Origin: Gudongella sp051744365
GTDB lineage: Bacteria > Bacillota > Clostridia > Tissierellales > Tissierellaceae
NCBI GenBank assembly: GCA_051744365.1
Contig: JBNJCX010000003.1
Coordinates: 1 to 64,000, forward strand
Direction: 5' to 3'
DNA length: 64,000 bases
The translations under genes were made by a program, and so were the position numbers. Shown one piece after another: positions 7,730 through 16,262 of this stretch. The notes under the pieces were generated by a model. It made no database searches, had not been told where the DNA came from, and saw only the letters and a program-made list of their open reading frames with translations. Within the stretch, counting starts at the first letter, position 1; the number at the start of each line of letters is the position of its first letter.

Positions 7730-9118
7730 TTATTGTATTTTTGGAATTTCAAAAAAGAAATCAGATCCCTTTCCTGGAGTACTCTCCACACCGTATTTGA
7801 TCCCATGCTCCTGGAATATACTCTTTGCTATTGAAAGACCTATTCCAGATCCTCCACTTTTTCTGCTTCCATTGTCCACCTTGTAGTACCTGTCCCATAT
7901 ATGTTCAATTTGGTCATCAGGGATACCGATTCCTGTATCCATTATATTCACCTTAATCATGCCGTTAATCTCAGCAAGCTTGATTTTTATACTTCCGCCT
8001 TCTTCGGTATGGTTGATTGCGTTTGATACCAGGTTATGGAAAACCTGCTCCATTCTCCTCCGATCAGCCCATACGTAGTGGTTTTCATTGGATCCTTCTA
8101 TGGAAATCTCCAGCCCTTTTTTCTCAGCAACTATTGAGTATTTAGCTACTGCTGATTCCGCAATTTCCGTCATATCCATCTCTTCCTGCCAAAGCTCCAT
8201 ATTTCCCGACTGAATTCGTGACAAGTCAAGTATCTCATCAACCATAATACTGAGCCTTTCAGACTCTTCAATTATTATATCCAGATTATCCTCCCTTTTT
8301 TGAGGATCGTCCCTGTGAATATCCTTGCTCATCTCTGCATATCCTCTGATAAGTCCAAGGGGAGTCCTCAATTCGTGGGATACATTTGCCACAAGGTCCT
8401 TCCTCAACCGGTCCACCTTGCACAGCTTCTCGGCCATCCTGTTGAAGTTTCCCGCTAGCTCACCAATTTCATCCTTTGTATCAACATCCACCCTAGATTC
8501 CATGTCTCCTGCTGCCAAAGCATTGACAGATTGATTAAGCTTTTTGATTGGACGCAGGAAGAATCTTGAGAAAAAAGTTCCGATAAGTATCGATACTGCA
8601 ATAAGGATAATTGATATCATAAGTAGTTGTCTTTGGAGAATTTCTATTGTTTCATTTATTGGCTGAATGGGAAGACTTGTTGTAATGGCTGTTTCTCCAT
8701 CTTCCATAAGCTTTGAGTATGAGAATAGCTCCGTGTTCTGTCTTTGGTGACTTGTAGTGGTGCTGACCTCTCCCTCCATTAGGAGTTCTTCCAGATATGC
8801 TCCTCTTAAGACCCTGAATCCAGGAGCTTGTCCTCTCCCCATGATATTTCCTGTAAAGTGGATAATTTCCCCATCAATTGTACTGACCTCTGTAACAATA
8901 TTTCGATTCATAAAAAGAATCTCAGAGTATTCCAGAAAATCCTCCATATCATTTCTGTATAGCTCAACCAGTTCAGCTGTAGTTTCCTTAAGGACATCTG
9001 CTCTGCTGTTTATATAGCTACGTTCAAGGAATGCAGTCTGATAAAGCCAGAGAATACCTACAGATAGTGTAGTCACCAGCAGCATACCCAGTATAAGCTT
9101 ATGGGATATTCTTCTCAT
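7730..9118 (-). CDS. Sensor histidine kinase, HAMP type
   Basis: This 462-residue membrane sensor pairs with the regulator encoded just upstream. It has transmembrane segment 1 (LILGMLLVTTLSVGILWLY), an extracellular domain of about 140 residues, transmembrane segment 2 (LLMISIILIAVSILIGTFF), HAMP, then HisKA with the phosphorylated His in NVSHELRTPLGLI (near residue 252). HATPase boxes follow: FHNLVSNAINH, DTGIGIPDDQIEHIWDRYY and GGSGIGLSIAK. The start is the ATG at 9118, which shares one base with the TAA of the regulator gene, giving coupled translation. The extracellular domain gives no clear ligand; an envelope signal is an inference from the secreted target gene. Confidence 0.92.
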   Translation of the reverse strand: MRRISHKLILGMLLVTTLSVGILWLYQTAFLERSYINSRADVLKETTAELVELYRNDMEDFLEYSEILFMNRNIVTEVSTIDGEIIHFTGNIMGRGQAPGFRVLRGAYLEELLMEGEVSTTTSHQRQNTELFSYSKLMEDGETAITTSLPIQPINETIEILQRQLLMISIILIAVSILIGTFFSRFFLRPIKKLNQSVNALAAGDMESRVDVDTKDEIGELAGNFNRMAEKLCKVDRLRKDLVANVSHELRTPLGLIRGYAEMSKDIHRDDPQKREDNLDIIIEESERLSIMVDEILDLSRIQSGNMELWQEEMDMTEIAESAVAKYSIVAEKKGLEISIEGSNENHYVWADRRRMEQVFHNLVSNAINHTEEGGSIKIKLAEINGMIKVNIMDTGIGIPDDQIEHIWDRYYKVDNGSRKSGGSGIGLSIAKSIFQEHGIKYGVESTPGKGSDFFFEIPKIQ

Positions 9119-9801
9119 TATTTTTTCTCCCCTGTCTCCAGTTTGTATCCTACCCCCCATACTGTCTCAAAAACGTACTTGTATGGCTTTAATCGCTCTC
9201 TTAACATCTTGATATGGGTATCAACTGTTCGGTCCTCGCCAAAATAGTCAATCCCCCAAACGCCGTCAAGAATCTGTTGTCTTGTAAGTGCTCGATTCTT
9301 GTTTTCGATCATATACACAAGGAGGTCATACTCCTTGGGAGTCATCTTCACAGTTTCTCCATCCATATAAACAGTTCTGCCTTCAAAATCAACCTCGATC
9401 CCCTCGAGCTGGAATATCTTTTTATCCTCTTCACCATCCTTTTTGTTCCTCTTGATGACCACCTTCAATCTCGCCATTAATTCCCTTGGACTGAAAGGCT
9501 TTACCATATAGTCATCCACTCCAAGCTCAAAGCCGAAAAGTCTGTCGTACTCTTCACCTCTGGCTGTGAGCATTATGACAGGAACAGAGGATTCCTTCCT
9601 GATTTCCCTCAAAACCGTCCAGCCGTCAACCTCCGGCATCATAACATCAAGCAGGACAGCCTGGTATTCCCTTTCCCTAAACAACTCCAAAGCATCTCTT
9701 CCGTTCTCTGCCTCATAGCAGCTATATCCTTCCGAGAGTAAGTATTCACGTATCAGCCTTCTCATTTTCATTTCATCATCAGCAACAAGTATATTTCCCA
9801 T
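9118..9801 (-). CDS. OmpR/PhoB-family response regulator
   Basis: This 227-residue regulator has a receiver domain (acidic pocket DDE near residue 8, phosphorylated Asp in VLLDVMMPEVDG near 52, Thr in VIMLTAR, Lys in MVKPFSP near 102) and a C-terminal winged helix (TPKEYDLLVYMIENKNRALTR...RTVDTHIKMLRERLK). Members of this family bind direct repeats of 10-11 bases as dimers. Such repeats with matching sequence and promoter geometry occur before this gene (9891-9909) and before the secreted DUF2680-like gene (7698-7716). That argues for self-activation and activation of the target. Confidence 0.95.
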   Translation of the reverse strand: MGNILVADDEMKMRRLIREYLLSEGYSCYEAENGRDALELFREREYQAVLLDVMMPEVDGWTVLREIRKESSVPVIMLTARGEEYDRLFGFELGVDDYMVKPFSPRELMARLKVVIKRNKKDGEEDKKIFQLEGIEVDFEGRTVYMDGETVKMTPKEYDLLVYMIENKNRALTRQQILDGVWGIDYFGEDRTVDTHIKMLRERLKPYKYVFETVWGVGYKLETGEKK

Positions 9802-9875
9802 ATCAATCTCTCCCTTATCTGCAATTATACCCTTTTATAATCAATCTTATGGCACTAACAGATTACTTTACCATG

Positions 9876-9909
9876 ATTTTACACTTATTCTGTGATGAAT
9901 TTGTGATAG
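9876..9909 (-). promoter_or_regulatory. Promoter and operator of the two-component operon
   Basis: On the minus strand a direct repeat with half-sites 11 bases apart (9909-9891) is followed after nine bases by TAAAAT (9881-9876) as -10. Fifteen of 19 operator bases match the site at 7698-7716. Confidence 0.65.
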
Positions 9910-9982
9910 ATCCTTTATACTTCACTTTTACTGGATACTTCAGAGCAAAATCCATCTTGGGAAATACATGGTTTTTAGAATA

Positions 9983-10008
9983 AAAAAATAACAGGATCTC
10001 TCCTGTTA
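9983..10008 (-). terminator. Terminator of the ECF S-component gene
   Basis: ATAACAGGA and TCCTGTTAT arms surround a four-base loop. A T-run follows on the minus strand. The stem includes the stop codon. Confidence 0.85.
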
Positions 10009-10497
10009 TCTCTTAACCTTTATCTTGTCTTTTAAAAGTGCATATAGAATACTTGCTGCTATGGCACCGAAAAGACCTTGCATAATATTGGCCGGGAAGT
10101 TTACAAGTGCCGCCTTTGCGCCGTACATAAATATCTCTGCCAGATAATAGCCAAGCGCCATTACCACGCCTCCGACTCCTGCTGCTAGGACTGGAATCTT
10201 TCTACCCCAGGAAGTGTCAAATAATGTCCCTGCCACAAAGCCTTCAAGGCCCTTTGCCACAAATGTTATTGGAGCATATACTCCCCATCCAAGGAGGATA
10301 TCGGCAAGAGCGGATCCAATGCCACCTACGAGAAAACCTCCCTTTCTACCGAACATGAAGGCCGCCATGAAAATCACCATGTCTCCCAGGTTCAGATACC
10401 CTACACTTGCAGGAGCAGGAATCTGTATGATCATTGTCATTACTACTGTGAGTGCCATAAAAACGCCATATGTTACTAAACTATTTGTCTTTGACAT
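10006..10497 (-). CDS. ECF transporter S component, substrate unknown
   Basis: This 163-residue membrane protein has five to six hydrophobic segments and the features of substrate-binding S components of energy-coupling factor importers: a short N-terminus, MIIQIPAPASVGYLNLGDMVIF, a GGIGSALADILLGW turn, and VAKGLEGFVAG. Such proteins bind a vitamin or precursor and work with a shared EcfA/A'/T module, which is not encoded in this window. The PxP and NLGD motifs resemble pyrimidine/pyridoxine-type S components, but I cannot assign the substrate. No known riboswitch is seen in the leader; an inverted repeat lies there instead. Confidence 0.8.
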   Translation of the reverse strand: MSKTNSLVTYGVFMALTVVMTMIIQIPAPASVGYLNLGDMVIFMAAFMFGRKGGFLVGGIGSALADILLGWGVYAPITFVAKGLEGFVAGTLFDTSWGRKIPVLAAGVGGVVMALGYYLAEIFMYGAKAALVNFPANIMQGLFGAIAASILYALLKDKIKVKR

Positions 10498-10531
10498 ATC
10501 TACACCCCATTTTGTTATTATATTGTACCGT

Positions 10532-10559
10532 TACACTAATTTCGTGTACTGCTAGTGTA
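10532..10559 (-). promoter_or_regulatory. Inverted repeat upstream of the ECF S component, possible repressor operator
   Basis: TACACTA (10532-10538) and TAGTGTA (10553-10559) are separated by 14 bases and lie just downstream of a TATAAT, where a bound repressor would block transcription. The binding protein is unknown. Confidence 0.4.
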
Positions 10560-10630
10560 TCTATTATTATAATAACACTTTATTGATCTGTATGCAACAC
10601 CCTCTAACAAATTATAATTCAACAAAATAT

Positions 10631-11683
10631 CTACATCCATCCCTTTTTCCTTAAAAATCTTATCATAACTGCAGTAATCAACCCTGCTATCAGCCAGAAA
10701 ATAGGATAACTGTACTTCCAATTCAACTCTGGAAAATATATGAAGTTCATACCATAGACTCCAGTGAGAAATGTAAGCGGAATAAAAATCGTAGAAAAAA
10801 TTGTTAGTATTTTCATAACCTCATTAGTCTTTGATCCCATGCTGGAAAGATAGGTGTCAAGCATACCGGAGCATATGTCCCTATAGGTTTCCACTATATC
10901 TATCATCTGGATTATGTGGTCGTAAACATCCCTGAAATACAGGGTTATCCTTTCATCCAACATGGAAAACTCGCCTCTGGCCAGAGAGCTGGTAAGGTTT
11001 CTTGTAGGCCAGAGTATATTTCTTATATACACCAGTTCTCTCTTCAAATAGTAGATACTACTCAGGATATCCTTTTGGGGATTCTCAAGCAGTCTGTCTT
11101 CCACAGAATCGATTTCGTTTCCAATATCTTCAAGTACCAGGAAATAGTTGTCCACAATAGAATCCATAAGGCTGTAATACAGCTCCAGAGCCCCATATTT
11201 TCTAAGAGAACTGGATTCTTTTAGCCTACCATGTACATGTTTAAAGCTGTCTGTATCATATTCCTGGAAAGTAATTACGAGGTTATCCATAAGAAGTATG
11301 GAAATCTGCTCAGTATCGAGAGTTTCATCATCTCTGAAGAATAAGTTCTTTGTAACTGCAAACAAATATTTGTCATATTCCTCAACCTTTGGACTTTGGG
11401 ATATGTTCAGTATATCTTCCTGAACCAGTGGATGAATCCGAAACTTATCACCAATACTCTTTACAATATCAGGATTGTTGAGTCCGATTATATCAATCCA
11501 TATTGTATCCTTTTTGTCCTCATGGGAAAACTCATCGATATTATCCAACCTTCTGCTCTCCACACTGTCTTCACTAAATCGAGTCAGGATTATCCGCTGT
11601 TCTCCTGTTCCATCTCCAGTATATTTTAGTGTTCCAGGGGGAAGATTCACTGTTTTTCCTATGTTTTTTATTTCCTTGCCCAC
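10631..11683 (-). CDS. corA: CorA-family divalent metal (Mg2+/Co2+) transporter
   Basis: This 350-residue pentameric channel subunit has a large soluble N-terminal domain of mixed alpha/beta and long helices. Two C-terminal transmembrane helices follow, with the diagnostic GMN selectivity motif (LTGVYGMNFIYFPEL near residue 310). The open frame begins at 11704, but GGAGG lies seven bases before GTG at 11683, which I take as the start. The C-terminus is basic (RFLRKKGWM), as expected for the cytosolic end. It appears to be a single gene. Magnesium uptake is the usual role; cobalt or nickel is possible. Confidence 0.92.
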   Translation of the reverse strand: MGKEIKNIGKTVNLPPGTLKYTGDGTGEQRIILTRFSEDSVESRRLDNIDEFSHEDKKDTIWIDIIGLNNPDIVKSIGDKFRIHPLVQEDILNISQSPKVEEYDKYLFAVTKNLFFRDDETLDTEQISILLMDNLVITFQEYDTDSFKHVHGRLKESSSLRKYGALELYYSLMDSIVDNYFLVLEDIGNEIDSVEDRLLENPQKDILSSIYYLKRELVYIRNILWPTRNLTSSLARGEFSMLDERITLYFRDVYDHIIQMIDIVETYRDICSGMLDTYLSSMGSKTNEVMKILTIFSTIFIPLTFLTGVYGMNFIYFPELNWKYSYPIFWLIAGLITAVMIRFLRKKGWM

Positions 11684-11785
11684 ATTCCCACCTCCAAATA
11701 ACATCTAAGATGTCCCCACCAGAAAACTCCAGGTTTTCATCGACGTCTACGCTACCATGTCTTATAACACTACTATTTCAGCAAG

Positions 11786-11818
11786 AAAAAATAGGTAGAT
11801 TAACTCTACCTATTTATA
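11786..11818. terminator. Terminator of the MATE gene
   Basis: AATAGGTAGA (11790-11799) pairs with TCTACCTATT (11805-11814). A/T-rich runs flank both sides. Confidence 0.8.
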
Positions 11819-11836
11819 CCCAATTATTAAATTTTA

Positions 11837-13222
11837 TCAGTGTACCGCAACTTCCTTTGAATTATTTGCTCCATTTTGTGCAGCAATTGCTGTATTCAAT
11901 TCAATTCCTTCGTTTCTTATGAGCATAAACGATGCTATACTCGCAAGAAGGTCGGATATGGGGTATGAAAGCCATACTCCCATTGCTCCCATGTTAAATC
12001 CCTTAACCAGAATCAGTGCAACGGGAAGCATTATAACAAGCTGCCTTAAAACTGCTACAGCTATGGATGTTTTTGCTCTTCCACTTGCCTGGAAGTAGAA
12101 AATCGAAACATAATATATGCTTATTACTGGAAATACTGCAACCATAATTCTAAATGCTCTTGTAGCCTCCGCGATAATTAAAGGTTCCTCGATAAATATT
12201 CCGATAAGCTGTGGAGTAAATATCATTGTAACTGCCCACATTACAAAGGATGTAATTGCAGCATATACAATTGTTCTTCTCATAAGCGCCCGTAATCTGA
12301 CATAATTTCTCGCGCCCACATTATACGCAGCTATGGGTTGCATTGCAGATGCTATCCCGAATATGGTAATAAAAAGAAACATATATAGCTTTGATACCAC
12401 ACCAAGGATTATAATTCCCTGGTCTCCTGCTGTACTTGTAAGAAGACTGCTCAGTACTCCCATAAGAATACCGTCCTCTGCCTCAGTTACAAATGCAGAT
12501 ACTCCCACGAGCAATATTGGCGCTATCAGCTTAAAATCCAACTTATACTTCAACGGTATATTGTATTTCTTTCTCATACCTGTGTAGTGATAGAAGGCGT
12601 AGGCAAATCCTGCAATCTGTGATGTAGCGGTTGCAATGGCCGCTCCCTGTACTCCCATGCCGATTCCCTGGACAAGAGCGAAGTCGAGGATTATATTTAT
12701 TACCGCTCCAATGCTGGTACTTATTATTGAAACCTTTGGGTTTCCAAGGGCTATCATATTATGGGATATAAATATGGTCATCCCTAAAAAAGTAGTCCCG
12801 ATTATTATTATTCCAAGATATGTAGCAGCCAAAGAACTAATCTCTGCTCCAGCTCCCATTATTCCTACAATCTGATTCCTGAATATAAAAATTCCTATTG
12901 AAACGGGTATCATAATTGAAAACATCAAAGAAAATCCCGTTTGCAGAACCTGTCTTGCTTTTCCGATATTGTTGTTTCCACTGTGTCTTGAAAATGCTGT
13001 TGCAGTACCCACTGCAATCATAATGCTTATTGCCATTAATATTCTCTGAAGGGGAAATACTACCACAAGGGCTCCGATTCCTTCTCCACCTACTTCTCTT
13101 CCTACGAAAAAGGTGTCCACCATACTATATAATTCACTTACCAGCATAGACAAAATCACAGGAATTGAAAACCTGAAAAGAAGCCTGCTGATTTTCTCCA
13201 CTCCAAAATCTTTGTTACTCAT
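11837..13222 (-). CDS. MATE-family multidrug/Na+ efflux transporter
   Basis: This 461-residue inner-membrane protein has about twelve transmembrane segments in two homologous halves, as in MATE exporters. Such exporters expel cationic drugs or metabolites in exchange for Na+ or H+. The N-terminal half begins FSIPVILSMLVSELYSMVDTFFVGR, the family's usual opening. The second half repeats the pattern around AMQPIAAYNVGARNYVRLR. It has GGAGG before the ATG, stands alone, and ends in the hairpin at 11786-11818. The divergent MepA-like subgroup fits best. No specific substrate can be assigned. Confidence 0.9.
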   Translation of the reverse strand: MSNKDFGVEKISRLLFRFSIPVILSMLVSELYSMVDTFFVGREVGGEGIGALVVVFPLQRILMAISIMIAVGTATAFSRHSGNNNIGKARQVLQTGFSLMFSIMIPVSIGIFIFRNQIVGIMGAGAEISSLAATYLGIIIIGTTFLGMTIFISHNMIALGNPKVSIISTSIGAVINIILDFALVQGIGMGVQGAAIATATSQIAGFAYAFYHYTGMRKKYNIPLKYKLDFKLIAPILLVGVSAFVTEAEDGILMGVLSSLLTSTAGDQGIIILGVVSKLYMFLFITIFGIASAMQPIAAYNVGARNYVRLRALMRRTIVYAAITSFVMWAVTMIFTPQLIGIFIEEPLIIAEATRAFRIMVAVFPVISIYYVSIFYFQASGRAKTSIAVAVLRQLVIMLPVALILVKGFNMGAMGVWLSYPISDLLASIASFMLIRNEGIELNTAIAAQNGANNSKEVAVH

Positions 13223-13361
13223 AATAAAACCTCCAGTTGATATATATATTTTATCATTCTGAAGGTTTTAAGCCATTCACTAGCTTAGGGACTAATCTGG
13301 ATTATTTTGGGCAAATCGGAAAAATTGGATTTTCCCAAAACCTTAAGATAGTACACTTTTT

Positions 13362-15332
13362 TTACTGATTATGTCCATAATTGAGAGTATATAATATGCA
13401 GCCATTTGGTTTGACATTGGCCAGTATATTGAAAACTGTTGCCCTTTTTCCGTGGTAGAAGCTCACGTTGGGGTGGACGTAGTTGTCTAGAAGAGTCCAT
13501 TGCTCCCCTGAAAGCCTCTCAGGTCTTCCAAGGAACAGCCACTTGTCATAGACCGAGCCATAGCTTCTGTTTAAATCATACTTGGTAATCTGAAAATCCC
13601 TGTCCATATTGTAAAGGTTTATTGAAAGCTTCTTTTCCTTAAGCTTAGTGGGCAAGCTGTCGCTATAAATATCCTCTTGTGATACTATCGGTGGATTGTA
13701 AAGAAGTATCTGGTAACCTTCATCCGATCTGCAGATTAAATAGCCCTCCCCTTTGTAGAGCACCTCTTCCCCGAGAAGTGACAGAAATTTGTATGCATAG
13801 AAGGATGGCTTGTTCAAATAATTTGCTGTAAAAATTCCGCTACCTCCAAAGAATGTCTCGTTGTCAAGAGCCGTGTCCTTCCAGATCTCATCCATCATCT
13901 TAAGCACAACTCGCCTTTTATCTGCTGTATAGCTGTAGAGAATATATGGTGCCATAAACAGGGTATCGTGGTTTTGGTTGATATCCTCAACCGGAAAAAC
14001 AGGTTCCAGTTCTTCAGGGTCCTTATGAAGCCACCTGTTCAGGTCATTGTAAACATGGGCAAAGGTCTTTTTGAAGTCGTCAATTATATAGTTCTCCACA
14101 TTTTTTGTTGATATAATGGGAAAAATCTTCAAGTCTTCGAGGAATTCAAGGATATTCTCAACCCTTGTCCAGTTGATAAACATTCTGTTTTTCCCTCTGT
14201 ATATATCCATATTGTCAGAGAAGAGATTGTTTACAAGGCAATATTTGAATCCTATCTCGCCTTGTATCTCCCGAAGGACTCTTCTGTTTTCTTCCTCAAG
14301 GAGCAGGGATATGTCTCCAAGGTCAATAAGCAGAGGCTTCAGTGCTTCATCTACCGCTTCCTTCTTCAAATCCACATCCAGTCTGAAAATTCTGTTGTCA
14401 TAATTGAATCTTTCATACTCTATAAGATAGCCTTCAAGATAAGGCAATGCTTCCTTGAGGTCTTTGTATTTGATGTTTCTCATTTTCTCAAGCTGTTTTT
14501 CAGAAACCTTGTTGTTTTTTCTGTATTGAACGGGTGTACAGTTGTAGTGAATCTTGAAATGCTTGTTGAAATATCTTGGATGTGAAAACCCAACCTCCTC
14601 AGAAATCTCACTTATGGATTTATCCGTATCAAGCAGTAATTTTGTAGATTCTTCTACCCTTATCTGGTTCAGGTATTCGTTGAAGCCGTGCCCAAACACT
14701 TCCTTAATCTTGTAGGAAAGATATTGGGAGCTCAAAAACTCCTGCTTGGCAATATCCTGCAGGCTTACTTTATTCATGTAGTTGTTGCTCAGGTACTTCA
14801 TAATCCTGTGATATCTGCCTAGCTGTATCTCGTCTTCTTTAAGACTTTCCTCATCGTAGAATAGGTAATGAAAATTATTCAGAAGATGGTACATCATGGA
14901 AAGCAGGTTGTCTTCAATCTGGTCTTGGTAATCATCCAACTTTGAAACCGCCTCATATACCAGTATGGAAATAAAGGTCCTCAGCTGATAATACTTCTCC
15001 TCTTCCTGTGCATTGTCGTCTGAAGAGTTTGTGTAGTAGAAGGTATCCCTCGCATCCTCGTAGTACTTTTCAAAGAAACCAGGGTCTATCTGCATTATCA
15101 GAACAAGGTTATCGTCAATCCCTTCCATTCTATAAACCTCGTTGGGATTTATTATCTCAAGCTCCCTCTTATCCAGGACATAGGTTTCACTTTCAATTCC
15201 AATTCTTACTGAGCCTTCCAGCACAAAAATAACCTCTATGGCATCCTGCCAATGAAGAGGATACTGCTCAATGGAAGCAAGGTATATATTGATGGGCAAG
15301 TCCTTCATGTATTCAACATATTCTTTTCTCAT
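13362..15332 (-). CDS. AraC-family regulator with N-terminal cupin and C-terminal glycosidase-like (GH39-type) domain
   Basis: This 656-residue protein has three parts. Residues 1-150 look like a cupin sensor (PLHWQDAIEVIFVLEGSVRIGI). Residues 170-280 are an AraC DNA-binding domain with two helix-turn-helices (VSLQDIAKQEFLSSQYLSYKIKEVFG and ISEISEEVGFSHPRYFNKHFK). The remaining ~370 residues resemble a beta-xylosidase-like barrel (FGGSGIFTANYLNKPSFYAYKFLSLL), with no obvious catalytic Glu pair. Known relatives pair this barrel with AraC regulators of carbohydrate genes, where it may bind the sugar effector. No sugar-use gene lies nearby, so its target is unknown. GGAG lies upstream of the ATG. 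Confidence 0.85.
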   Translation of the reverse strand: MRKEYVEYMKDLPINIYLASIEQYPLHWQDAIEVIFVLEGSVRIGIESETYVLDKRELEIINPNEVYRMEGIDDNLVLIMQIDPGFFEKYYEDARDTFYYTNSSDDNAQEEEKYYQLRTFISILVYEAVSKLDDYQDQIEDNLLSMMYHLLNNFHYLFYDEESLKEDEIQLGRYHRIMKYLSNNYMNKVSLQDIAKQEFLSSQYLSYKIKEVFGHGFNEYLNQIRVEESTKLLLDTDKSISEISEEVGFSHPRYFNKHFKIHYNCTPVQYRKNNKVSEKQLEKMRNIKYKDLKEALPYLEGYLIEYERFNYDNRIFRLDVDLKKEAVDEALKPLLIDLGDISLLLEEENRRVLREIQGEIGFKYCLVNNLFSDNMDIYRGKNRMFINWTRVENILEFLEDLKIFPIISTKNVENYIIDDFKKTFAHVYNDLNRWLHKDPEELEPVFPVEDINQNHDTLFMAPYILYSYTADKRRVVLKMMDEIWKDTALDNETFFGGSGIFTANYLNKPSFYAYKFLSLLGEEVLYKGEGYLICRSDEGYQILLYNPPIVSQEDIYSDSLPTKLKEKKLSINLYNMDRDFQITKYDLNRSYGSVYDKWLFLGRPERLSGEQWTLLDNYVHPNVSFYHGKRATVFNILANVKPNGCILYTLNYGHNQ

Positions 15333-15385
15333 GGCCTACTCCTTTCACCTGTTTTCTAATTGATACCCAAGTACCCAAAAAGACT

Positions 15386-15645
15386 CTACGCGAGGATCTT
15401 CTTTTTTCTAGGTCTTAAAAATGCAAATCTGGTTTCGCTGGCCAACACTGATATGAATATTGCTGCGCATTCGATAATAAACTTAACAGTCAAACTCTCT
15501 CCCAGAAGTATAATCCCAAGCATGCTTCCGAATACAGCTTCCAAACTCAGTATTATCGCCGTATGGGTTGATGATGTATACCTTAACAAGCTGAACAGCA
15601 AAGGATACCACATCAAGATTTTTCTTGTATATTTTTTATTTTAAT
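15386..15645 (-). pseudogene. C-terminal remnant of an EamA/DMT-family transporter
   Basis: About 76 residues remain: STHTAIILSLEAVFGSMLG and LLGESLTVKFIIECAAIF, then a basic tail. These match the last two or three helices of ten-helix EamA exporters (typical SPTHAALILSLEPVFA). The first ~220 residues are gone, there is no proper start, and the fragment runs into the bioY promoter. It is a decaying remnant, perhaps cut when bioY arrived. Confidence 0.75.
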
Positions 15646-15678
15646 TGTAAACTTATACTTAGATTATTAAGTTGACAA
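15645..15678 (+). promoter_or_regulatory. BirA operator in the bioY promoter
   Basis: TTGTAAACTT (15645-15654) and AAGTTGACAA (15669-15678) are inverted arms with a 14-base spacer, the known geometry and sequence of Firmicute BirA sites. The site covers a TATACT -10-like hexamer. birA itself is convergent and next door. Confidence 0.85.
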
Positions 15679-15689
15679 TAGGAGGACAT

Positions 15690-16232
15690 ATGAAAATCAC
15701 AGCCCGCGAACTTACGATGATTTCCCTTTTCTCTGCATTGACTGCAATCGGCGCATTTGTATCCATCCCTCTGGGTCCCGTACCCATAACGCTGCAGACC
15801 CTTTTTGTACTCCTGGCTGGCTTTCTGCTTACACCCAGGGCAGCCGCCATGTCACAGATAGTTTACATAGGAATTGGCTTGGCTGGCGTTCCAATATTTT
15901 CAGGATTTACAGGTGGATTGCAGACTATCCTAAAACCTAGCTTCGGATTTCTCGTGGGCTTTGTGGCTGCAAGCATTGTTGCATCGATTATTTCAAAAGA
16001 GCATAGGACAATCCCAGGTTTTTTCCTTGCAGGTATTACCGCCACCTTCGTTATGTACCTGCTGGGCATACCCTATATGGCCTTTATACTGAATTATGTG
16101 ATGGACAGCGGTCTATCCCTTAAAGCTATCCTTAATTTGGGACTTCTTCTCTTCCTTCCAGGCGATGCATTAAAGCTTGTTGTTGCTGTTTATCTAGGAA
16201 ATCGAATTAGCAAAATACGTCAAAAAAATTAA
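15690..16232 (+). CDS. bioY: Biotin ECF transporter S component BioY
   Basis: BioY (180 residues) is a six-helix membrane protein that captures biotin for import. Signatures are SLFSALTAIGAFVSIPLGPVPITLQTLFVLLAG at the N-terminus, GIGLAGVPIFSGFTGGLQTILKPSFGFLVGF in the middle, and LFLPGDALKLVVAVYLG near the end. AGGAGG four to five bases before ATG at 15690 fixes the start; an in-frame TTG at 15672 lies inside the operator. Repression by biotin-loaded BirA is expected from the site at 15645-15678. No biotin synthesis gene is present here, so uptake may be the main source. Confidence 0.95.
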   Translation: MKITARELTMISLFSALTAIGAFVSIPLGPVPITLQTLFVLLAGFLLTPRAAAMSQIVYIGIGLAGVPIFSGFTGGLQTILKPSFGFLVGFVAASIVASIISKEHRTIPGFFLAGITATFVMYLLGIPYMAFILNYVMDSGLSLKAILNLGLLLFLPGDALKLVVAVYLGNRISKIRQKN

Positions 16233-16262
16233 CAGCATACCGGTCTATTCTCCGGTATGCTG
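16233..16262 (-). terminator. Convergent hairpin between bioY and birA
   Basis: CAGCATACCGG (16233-16243) pairs with CCGGTATGCTG (16252-16262). The minus strand continues into a run of seven T, so it mainly ends birA and overlaps its last codons. Confidence 0.8.
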
